A stretch of DNA of 7,592 bases from Streptosporangiaceae bacterium (lineage in GTDB: Bacteria > Actinomycetota > Actinomycetes > Streptosporangiales > Streptosporangiaceae): positions 1-7,592 of the forward strand of contig JASHQP010000418.1 of the NCBI GenBank assembly GCA_030039095.1. The letters are read 5' to 3'. Of this stretch, positions 1 to 4,811 are shown piece after piece. Below the pieces are notes generated by a model, which was not told the DNA's origin, made no database searches, and saw nothing but the letters and a program-made list of their open reading frames with translations. The translations under genes were made by a program, and so were the position numbers. Every line of letters begins with the position of its first letter. Within the stretch, counting starts at the first letter, position 1.

Positions 1-1
1 C

Positions 2-1018
2 GGCGTGGTCGACCGGGCCAGGCCGGTCCGGCTGACCGCCGCGGGCCGGGAGTTGCTCGCCGCCCGGCACGCGGACGTGAGCGTGGTCTGCCCGGAGTGC
101 GCGGGCAGCGGGATCGTCGTCCCCGGCCAGCTCGCAGGGCTGGCGGGTCGGCTGGACCGGGCGGCGGCCGGGGCTCCGTCCGCGAAGCCGGAGCTCGACC
201 AGACGCACTGCACCGTCACCACGAAGATCCGGCGGGTGCTCGCGATGCACGAGGCCGGCGCGCTGCTCGGCCGCAGGATCCTGCTGCTCGGCGACGACGA
301 CCTGATGTCGGTGGCGATCACCGCGTTCGCTGAGGCCGTCGGCGCCACCGCCGGGATCGAGCGGCTGACCGTGATCGACTCCGATCCCGACGTGCTGGCC
401 TGGGCCGCCGACCAGATCGCCGGCACGGGGGTTGACGCCGAGCTGATCGAGCACGATCTGCGCCGCCCGCTGCCCGCCGGACTGGCCGGCGGGTTCGACG
501 TGGCCTGCACCGACCCGCCGTACACGGTCGCCGGGGCCGAGCTGTTCTTGTCCCGGGCGGTCAGCGGGCTGGCGCCCGAGCCCGGCAGGCACGTGTTCTT
601 CTCCTTCGGGGCTCGCAGGCCCGACGAAACGCTGCTCGTGCAGCAGCTGATCGGCTCCATGGGCCTGGCCGTGCGCGCGCTGTGGCCGAACTTCAACGAG
701 TACGTGGGCGCAGGCATCCTGGCCGGCACCAGTCACCTGTACTATCTGCGCAGCACGGCGGCTGCAGAGCCGCTGATCGGGGGCGAAGCCACCGGGCCGC
801 TGTACACAGCCGAGGCCAGGGCAACCGCGGTCCGGCCGTACCGCTGCGCGGGCTGCCGGGCCGTGCACGAGGTCGGCCCCGGCGGCCGGTGGCCGCGGAT
901 CGCGGCGCTGCAGGAGGCCGGATGCCCGCGGTGCGGCGGCACGGCGTTCCGGCCGATGCCGCTGCGGGCTCGAACGGGAACGGGAACGGAGGCCGATGAG
1001 CGGCGAGGCGGGTCCTGA
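2..1018 (+). CDS. Branched-chain polyamine synthase-like protein (BpsA / DUF43 family), 5'-truncated by the window
   Basis: The BpsA family transfers aminopropyl groups from decarboxylated S-adenosylmethionine to a secondary amine of spermidine, giving N4-branched polyamines; this is known from hyperthermophiles. Numbering from the GTG at 5, the reading enters at the end of a winged-helix domain (RLTAAG, 9-14) and continues into a CPEC pair (C29, C32). The nucleotide-binding loop GDDDL is at 96-100, the acidic residues after the second strand are at IDSDPD (124-129), and the family signature DPPYT is at 170-174. A C-terminal zinc-ribbon-like part has CAGC (281-284) and CPRC (307-310). The frame is open to the window edge and the winged helix is incomplete, so the true start lies upstream. 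The end overlaps the next gene by 23 bp, indicating one operon. The fold assignment is strong. The actual substrate in an actinomycete is unknown, and another amine or acceptor is possible. Confidence 0.5.
   Translation, partial: GVVDRARPVRLTAAGRELLAARHADVSVVCPECAGSGIVVPGQLAGLAGRLDRAAAGAPSAKPELDQTHCTVTTKIRRVLAMHEAGALLGRRILLLGDDDLMSVAITAFAEAVGATAGIERLTVIDSDPDVLAWAADQIAGTGVDAELIEHDLRRPLPAGLAGGFDVACTDPPYTVAGAELFLSRAVSGLAPEPGRHVFFSFGARRPDETLLVQQLIGSMGLAVRALWPNFNEYVGAGILAGTSHLYYLRSTAAAEPLIGGEATGPLYTAEARATAVRPYRCAGCRAVHEVGPGGRWPRIAALQEAGCPRCGGTAFRPMPLRARTGTGTEADERRGGS
973..990 (+). repeat. Short AACGGG tandem repeat (about 3 copies)
   Basis: Two exact AACGGG copies are followed by AACGGA. They encode the Thr-Gly-rich tail of the BpsA-like protein and run directly into the GGAGG ribosome binding site of the next gene (988-992). 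Repeat slippage here would change both the protein tail and the spacing upstream of the GNAT gene. It may be simple low-complexity sequence. Confidence 0.5.
988..992 (+). promoter_or_regulatory. Ribosome binding site GGAGG with short spacing
   Basis: GGAGG lies only 3 nt before the ATG at 996, closer than the usual 5-10 nt. It sits inside the upstream coding region. No better in-frame start with a good site was seen downstream, so 996 is kept and translational coupling to the BpsA-like gene is likely. Confidence 0.5.
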
Positions 1019-1532
1019 ACGCCCCGGCCTGCCCCGGTACCTGATCCGCGAGGCCACGGCCGGCGATCTGGACGCGCTCGCCGAGTTCGAGGTGGAGATT
1101 GCGCAGGTGTCGTTCGGCGATGAGGCCATCACGGACGCCGGGCTGCACCGCAAGCGGGTCGGTGGCGCGCTGGGCAAGCCGGGGGAGATCACGCTCGTGG
1201 CCGCCGACGAGTCCGCGCCGGGCGAGCCGGTCGGCTGGGCCTGGCTGTCCGGCCGGACCAACTCGCTGACCGGTGCGCGGTACGGGAACTTCCGGTCGCT
1301 GGCGGTCGCCGACGTGCCCGGCCGCAGCCAGATCGGCGAGCTGCTGCTGGCTGCGGTGCTGCGGGCCGCGGACGAGGCCGGGCTGCGCCAGCTGACCGGG
1401 AAGGTGCACGCCAGGAACCTCGGCATGCGGGCGCTGTACCGGAAGTTCGGGTTCGAGGCGACGCACGTCACGATGGAGAAGCGGGTCGCGGGGAGCGACG
1501 GCAGGGGACAGGGGGAAGGGGACCGGCAATGA
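996..1532 (+). CDS. GNAT-family N-acetyltransferase
   Basis: This 178-aa protein has the GNAT fold, which moves an acyl group (usually acetyl from acetyl-CoA) to an amine. Visible elements are the N-terminal strand and helix IREATAGDLDALAEFE (17-32), the central strand FRSLAV (99-104), the CoA pyrophosphate loop region GRSQIGELLL (109-118), and motif B ARNLGMRALYRKFGFE (139-154). The loop keeps the last glycine (G114) of the usual R/QxxGxG pattern but has R and Q where glycines are common, so it is somewhat degenerate. The substrate cannot be read from sequence. Its position inside an overlapping operon with a polyamine synthase-like gene makes a polyamine or a pathway amine a reasonable guess. 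The stop codon overlaps the start of the FkbH-like gene (ATGA). Confidence 0.5.
   Translation: MSGEAGPERPGLPRYLIREATAGDLDALAEFEVEIAQVSFGDEAITDAGLHRKRVGGALGKPGEITLVAADESAPGEPVGWAWLSGRTNSLTGARYGNFRSLAVADVPGRSQIGELLLAAVLRAADEAGLRQLTGKVHARNLGMRALYRKFGFEATHVTMEKRVAGSDGRGQGEGDRQ
1514..1521 (+). promoter_or_regulatory. Ribosome binding site for the FkbH-like gene
   Basis: GGAAGGGG ends 7 nt before the ATG at 1529. A second in-frame ATG follows at 1532, but the spacing favours the first. The site lies within the last codons of the GNAT gene. Confidence 0.5.
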
Positions 1533-2557
1533 TGATCAAATGCGTCATCTGGGATCTGGACAACACGATGCTGTCCGGGGTGTACCTGGAGTCCGGCTCC
1601 CAGCCGCCCCCGCCCGATCCGGCGATGGTCGCTGCCGCGGCCGAGCTGACGGCCCGCGGCATCATTCACGCCATCGCCAGCAGGAACCCGCCCGAGGCGG
1701 CCCAGTACGCCGAGAAGGCGACCGGGCTGGATTTCGCGGCCGTCGAGTGCGGCTGGGACCGCAAGTCCGACGCCGTGCGGCGGATCGTCGCCGACCTGGG
1801 CGTGGCACCCGACGCGGTGGCGTTCGTCGACGACGACCTTTACGAGAGGGCCGAGGTCTCGTTCCGGGTGCCCGAGGCGCTGGTCCTGTCGCCCGAGGAC
1901 ATGGCGGACGCCGTCGGCTGGCCAGAATTCAGCCCCGCGGTGGTGACCGACGAGGCGCGCCGCCGTGGCGAGATGTACGCGGAGCGGCGGCTGCGGCAGG
2001 AGGAGGCCCGGGCGTTCGGCGGGTCCCGGGATGAGTTCCTGCGGTACTGCGGCACCGAGGTGTCGATCGGCGCTGCCGCCCCCGCCGACGTGCCCCGGCT
2101 GCACGAGCTGTCGATGCGCACGCACCAGTTCAACTCCGCGGGCCGCAGCCTGACCGAGGCGGAACTCAGCGCGCTGACCAGCTCGGCCACCCACCGCGTC
2201 GCGGCGGTAAGGCTGCGCGACCGGTTCGGCGACGACGGGCTGGTCGGCGGCTGCGTCATCGAGGCCGCCGGGGACGGCTGGACGGTCCCGCTGCTCATGA
2301 TGTCGTGCCGGGCGACGGGCCGCGGCGTCATCGAGGCGCTGCTCGCCTGGCTCGCCCGCTCGGCGGCGCAGGCCGGCGCCGTGACACTGTCCGTACCCTG
2401 CCTGGCAAGCCCCAGGAACGTGCCGCTGCGGCTGGCCCTGGCCGGTTCCGGCTTTCGTGCCGCCGAGGACGGCACGCCGGGCGAGCCGGCCGTGATGTTC
2501 TCCCGGGTGCTGGACGGGCCGCTGCCCGAGCTGCCCGAGTGGGCCTTCGCGGCGTGA
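1529..2557 (+). CDS. FkbH-like protein: HAD-IIIC phosphatase domain fused to GNAT-like domain
   Basis: FkbH-family enzymes bind 1,3-bisphosphoglycerate, remove phosphate and load the glyceryl unit onto a carrier protein, the first step to methoxymalonyl-ACP and to tetronate C3 units. In this 342-aa protein the HAD domain (about 1-135) has motif I WDLDNT with D9 and D11, motif II IASRN with S51, motif III lysine K79 in WDRKSD, and motif IV FVDDD (99-103). The second half (about 178-330) is the GNAT-like part, including the RTHQFN segment (197-202) that corresponds to RTNQFN in relatives. All HAD catalytic residues appear intact. Motif I continues TMLSG rather than the common TLWDG, so the pocket may differ. 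The gene shares ATGA with the GNAT gene upstream and GTGA with the ACP gene downstream, so ACP is its obvious partner. No dehydrogenases or O-methyltransferase of the methoxymalonate pathway are visible here. Confidence 0.5.
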   Translation: MMIKCVIWDLDNTMLSGVYLESGSQPPPPDPAMVAAAAELTARGIIHAIASRNPPEAAQYAEKATGLDFAAVECGWDRKSDAVRRIVADLGVAPDAVAFVDDDLYERAEVSFRVPEALVLSPEDMADAVGWPEFSPAVVTDEARRRGEMYAERRLRQEEARAFGGSRDEFLRYCGTEVSIGAAAPADVPRLHELSMRTHQFNSAGRSLTEAELSALTSSATHRVAAVRLRDRFGDDGLVGGCVIEAAGDGWTVPLLMMSCRATGRGVIEALLAWLARSAAQAGAVTLSVPCLASPRNVPLRLALAGSGFRAAEDGTPGEPAVMFSRVLDGPLPELPEWAFAA

Positions 2558-2802
2558 CCGGCGTCCTCCCCGAGCTCCGGGAGATCCTGGCCGAGGCGAC
2601 CGGGCGCACGGACCTGGCCGACATCGGCGAAGAGGTTCCGCTTTTCGGGGCCGGCGTGGGGCTGGACTCGCTGACCGGCACGCTGCTGCTGCGCGAGGTG
2701 CACCGGCGATTCGGCGTCGACGTGGCCGGTGAGGACCTGAACCTCGACGCGCTGGCGACGCTCGGCACGCTCGCCGCCTTCATCGCCGAACGCACGGCGT
2801 AA
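2554..2802 (+). CDS. Stand-alone acyl carrier protein
   Basis: This 82-aa protein has normal length for a discrete ACP/PCP. The phosphopantetheine attachment site is Ser39 in the GVGLDSL motif, followed by the helix II stretch LLLREVHRRFGVDV (45-58) and a C-terminal helix ending in FIAER. The GTG start overlaps the TGA of the FkbH-like gene (GTGA) and lacks a clear Shine-Dalgarno sequence, so translation is probably coupled. Such coupling would give matched amounts of FkbH-like enzyme and carrier. By family knowledge it would carry the glyceryl (or related) thioester. Being distinct from a primary fatty-acid acpP is inferred from context, since no fab genes are nearby. Confidence 0.5.
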   Translation: MTGVLPELREILAEATGRTDLADIGEEVPLFGAGVGLDSLTGTLLLREVHRRFGVDVAGEDLNLDALATLGTLAAFIAERTA

Positions 2803-2840
2803 CCCGGACGCCGTCCCGTGGCCAGCGGCGCGGCCGACGA

Positions 2841-2852
2841 TACATTCAAGAC
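2841..2852 (+). promoter_or_regulatory. Candidate leaderless promoter (-10 TACATT) for the thiolase gene
   Basis: TACATT (2841-2846) matches the TAnnnT -10 pattern and ends 6 nt before the ATG at 2853, so transcription would begin at or next to the start codon. No Shine-Dalgarno sequence precedes that ATG, which fits a leaderless mRNA, common in actinobacteria. No -35 match is visible. Base composition here (GATACATTCAAGACA) is AT-richer than its surroundings. Confidence 0.5.
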
Positions 2853-4046
2853 ATGAGCGGCATGAATGCGGTTTTCGCTGTCGACGCGTGCCGGACCCCG
2901 GTGGGCAAGATCAAGGGCGCGCTGGCCGGGGTTCGCCCCGACCACCTTACGGCAGAGGTGATCCGGGCGCTGGTCGCCAGGAACCCGTGGCTCGAGCCGG
3001 CCCGGATCGACGACGTGTACTGGGGCGCGGCCAACCAGGCTGGCGAGGACAACAGGAATGTCGCCCGGATGGGCGTGCTGCTGGCCGGCCTGCCGGTCGA
3101 GATCCCCGGCGCCACGGTGAACCGGCTCTGCGGGTCGGGCATGGAGGCGATCTCCGGCGCGGCCCGGGCGATTGCCGCGGGCGACGCCGATGTCTGCCTG
3201 GCGGGTGGCGCCGAGTCGATGACCCGGGCGCCCTTCGTGCTGCCCCGCGCCGCCGAGCCGTTCGCCCGCGACGCGGCGCTGGCCGATACCAGGCTCGGCT
3301 GGCGGCTGGTGAGCCCGCTCATGCAGCAGCTCTACCCGCCGGTCAGCCTCGGCGAGACCGCGGAGAACGTCGCCGAGCGCTACGCGGTGGACCGGGACCG
3401 GCAGGACAGGTTCGCGCTGCAGAGCCACCAGCGCGCCGGGCGCGCCGCGGCGTCCGGGGTGCTCGCCGAGGAGATCGTCCCCGTGACCGCCCCGGGCGGC
3501 CAGGTGACCGCCGACGAGGGGATCCGCCCCGAGCTGACCCTGGAGGACCTGGCCTCGCGCAAGCCGGCGTTCCGCGCCGGCGGGACCGTGACCGGCGGCA
3601 ACTCGTCGCCGCTGAACGACGGCGCGGCCGGCTTGCTGCTGATGTCCGGGCGCGCTGTGGCCGACGCCGGAATCCGCCCGATCGCCAGGTACGCGGGGGC
3701 GGGGTCGGCCGGGGTGCACCCGGACTACATGGGAATCGGCCCGGTGCCCGCGATGACCCGGCTGCTGGCCAGGGCCGGCTGGAAGGTGGGCGACCTCGGC
3801 CTGGTGGAGGTCAACGAGGCCTTCGCGGCGCAGGCGGTGGCGGTCATCGACGAGCTGGAGCTCGACCCGGATCTGGTGAACGTGAACGGCGGCGCGATCG
3901 CCATCGGGCACCCGCTCGGCTGCTCGGGGGCCAGGATTACCACGACGCTGCTGCACGAGATGCGGCGGCGCGGTACGGCGCGGGCGGCCGCGACCATGTG
4001 CATCGGCGTTGGGCAGGGCATCGCCACGCTGTGGGAGGCCGCCTAG
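2853..4046 (+). CDS. Thiolase (acetyl-CoA C-acyltransferase, PcaF/AtoB/FadA-like)
   Basis: Type II/I thiolases either cleave a 3-ketoacyl-CoA with CoA or condense two acyl-CoAs. This 397-aa protein has the usual length. The nucleophile is Cys93 in NRLCGSG, and NEAFA is at 321-325. The GGAIAIGHPLGCSGAR block (346-361) contains His353, and the second catalytic cysteine is Cys383 in CIGVGQG. The stretch NQAGEDNRNVARM (61-73) is very like beta-ketoadipyl-CoA thiolases (PcaF), but AtoB and FadA relatives share it. No other aromatic-degradation or beta-oxidation genes are seen, so the chain length and direction are open. The gene is 50 bp from the ACP gene and seems to have its own promoter, so it may not belong to the upstream pathway. 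ATG 2853 was chosen because of the promoter position; the ATG at 2862 is the alternative. Confidence 0.5.
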   Translation: MSGMNAVFAVDACRTPVGKIKGALAGVRPDHLTAEVIRALVARNPWLEPARIDDVYWGAANQAGEDNRNVARMGVLLAGLPVEIPGATVNRLCGSGMEAISGAARAIAAGDADVCLAGGAESMTRAPFVLPRAAEPFARDAALADTRLGWRLVSPLMQQLYPPVSLGETAENVAERYAVDRDRQDRFALQSHQRAGRAAASGVLAEEIVPVTAPGGQVTADEGIRPELTLEDLASRKPAFRAGGTVTGGNSSPLNDGAAGLLLMSGRAVADAGIRPIARYAGAGSAGVHPDYMGIGPVPAMTRLLARAGWKVGDLGLVEVNEAFAAQAVAVIDELELDPDLVNVNGGAIAIGHPLGCSGARITTTLLHEMRRRGTARAAATMCIGVGQGIATLWEAA

Positions 4047-4069
4047 CCAGAGGGCGAGCCGCGCCCCCG

Positions 4070-4075
4070 TATCCT
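4070..4075 (+). promoter_or_regulatory. Candidate -10 element (TATCCT) upstream of the phosphatidyltransferase gene
   Basis: TATCCT fits TAnnnT and would start transcription near the A at 4082, 25 nt before the ATG at 4107. No -35 match is seen at the expected distance, which falls on the thiolase stop codon. It overlaps the left arm of a perfect inverted repeat, so access could be controlled. Confidence 0.5.
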
Positions 4076-4091
4076 GGGCGCACCGCCCAGG
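4073..4091. promoter_or_regulatory. Perfect 8-bp inverted repeat, operator or hairpin
   Basis: CCTGGGCG (4073-4080), a CAC spacer, then CGCCCAGG (4084-4091). There is no T-run after it, so it is not a typical intrinsic terminator for the thiolase gene. As DNA it overlaps the -10-like hexamer and the predicted start point and could bind a repressor. As RNA read through from the thiolase, its right arm would pair with the first bases of the AGGGGAG Shine-Dalgarno sequence (4089-4095). Function is inferred. Confidence 0.5.
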
Positions 4092-4106
4092 GGAGTAGCG
4101 AGGCAG

Positions 4107-4781
4107 ATGGCAAAGGCAGCGGCGCAGGATGTGGCCGCGACCGACGCGCAAGCGCGGGTCCTGACCATCCCGAACGCGATCAGCGTGGCCCGTCTCGCCG
4201 GAGTCCCGGTCTTCGTGTGGCTGGTGCTCGGCCTGCGCACCCAGACCGGGGACTGGTGGGCGGTCGGGCTGCTGATCGCCTCCGGGCTCTCGGACTGGCT
4301 GGACGGCAAGATCGCCCGGGCGCTGCACCAGCAGAGCAGGCTCGGCCAGCTGCTCGACCCGGCGGCGGACCGGGCCTACATCGTCGCCACGGTCATCGCG
4401 CTCGCGGTCCGGGCCATCATCCCGTGGTGGCTAGTCATCCTGCTCGCCGTCCGTGAGCTGATGCTCGGGGTGGTCCTGCTGGTGCTGCGGCGTCACGGCT
4501 ACGGGCCGCTGCAGGTCAGCTTCCTCGGGAAGGCTGCCACGCTGGCGCTGCTGTATGCGTTCCCGCTGCTGTTCCTCGGCGCGCACACGGCCGGCTACTC
4601 CGAGGCTGCGAGAATCGCCGGTTGGGCGTTTGCGATCTGGGGAAGTGCACTGTACTGGTGTGCGGCCGTGTTGTACGTGGAGCAGGCGCGACGCATACTG
4701 CGGGGGGAATCGGGGGGGCCTCCCGGGCTTCCCCCTTTGGCAGCGCAGCGGGGGGATCAACAGACTCGTCCCCCCGGGTAA
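4107..4781 (+). CDS. CDP-alcohol phosphatidyltransferase, probable eukaryote-type cardiolipin synthase
   Basis: The enzyme moves a phosphatidyl group from CDP-diacylglycerol to an alcohol inside the membrane. The family signature DxxDGxxARx8GxxxDxxxD is complete: D63, D66, G67, A70, R71, G80, D84 and D88. Hydrophobic segments near 31-45, 51-65, 90-110, 111-128, 144-160 and 168-191 predict about six membrane passes. The downstream partner gene is the same as for S. coelicolor SCO1389, which I recall as a cardiolipin synthase (ClsA) using phosphatidylglycerol as acceptor; PgsA (glycerol-3-phosphate acceptor) or a PI-type synthase are alternatives. Start ATG 4107 has AGGGGAG 11 nt and GAGG 3 nt upstream. 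The last residues (about 200-224) are Gly/Pro-rich, use many T-ending codons and coincide with hairpins, so this tail is probably not part of the fold. Confidence 0.5.
   Translation: MAKAAAQDVAATDAQARVLTIPNAISVARLAGVPVFVWLVLGLRTQTGDWWAVGLLIASGLSDWLDGKIARALHQQSRLGQLLDPAADRAYIVATVIALAVRAIIPWWLVILLAVRELMLGVVLLVLRRHGYGPLQVSFLGKAATLALLYAFPLLFLGAHTAGYSEAARIAGWAFAIWGSALYWCAAVLYVEQARRILRGESGGPPGLPPLAAQRGDQQTRPPG
4703..4735. repeat. G-run/C-run inverted repeat in the 3' end of the phosphatidyltransferase gene
   Basis: GGGGGAA (4703-4709) pairs perfectly with TTCCCCC (4729-4735) around a 19-nt loop that holds a further G7 run and CCCGGG. It falls within the low-complexity C-terminal codons. It could stabilise or attenuate the transcript between the two co-oriented genes. 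Confidence 0.5.
4749..4776. repeat. Second G-run/C-run inverted repeat just before the stop codon
   Basis: CGGGGGGA (4749-4756) pairs perfectly with TCCCCCCG (4769-4776) around a 12-nt loop. It ends 2 nt before the TAA at 4779. With no T-run it is not a standard terminator. Together with the hairpin at 4703-4735 it forms a compact structured block ahead of the pyrophosphorylase gene. Confidence 0.5.
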
Positions 4782-4794
4782 CCCCGAGGGATGC

Positions 4795-4801
4795 AGGGAG
4801 G
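4795..4801 (+). promoter_or_regulatory. Ribosome binding site (AGGGAGG) that decides a GTG start at 4812
   Basis: AGGGAGG lies 10 nt before GTG 4812. An in-frame ATG at 4791 sits directly after GAGGG (4786-4790) with no spacing. The protein family begins at the VKAVVMAGG sequence encoded from 4812, so the GTG is preferred. Confidence 0.5.
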
Positions 4802-4811
4802 CTGGGTCGCG

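Noticed and set aside
2809..2830. CGCCG/CGGCG inverted repeat after the ACP gene as a terminator
   Set aside because: A 5-bp stem with a 12-nt loop in GC-rich DNA is expected by chance and has no T-run.
2328..4328. Very long open frame on the minus strand (about 666 codons)
   Set aside because: It is antisense to the ACP, thiolase and phosphatidyltransferase genes, is Arg/Pro/Gly/His-rich with no recognisable motif, and is the expected mirror effect of high GC3 coding DNA.
2888..4456. Long + strand frame overlapping the thiolase
   Set aside because: It runs across two well-identified genes in another frame and its translation is a low-complexity Arg/Gly-rich shadow.
4791..4811. ATG 4791 as start of the pyrophosphorylase
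   Set aside because: Its purine-rich site touches the start codon with no spacing, it adds 7 residues before the conserved N-terminus, and GTG 4812 has a better placed AGGGAGG.
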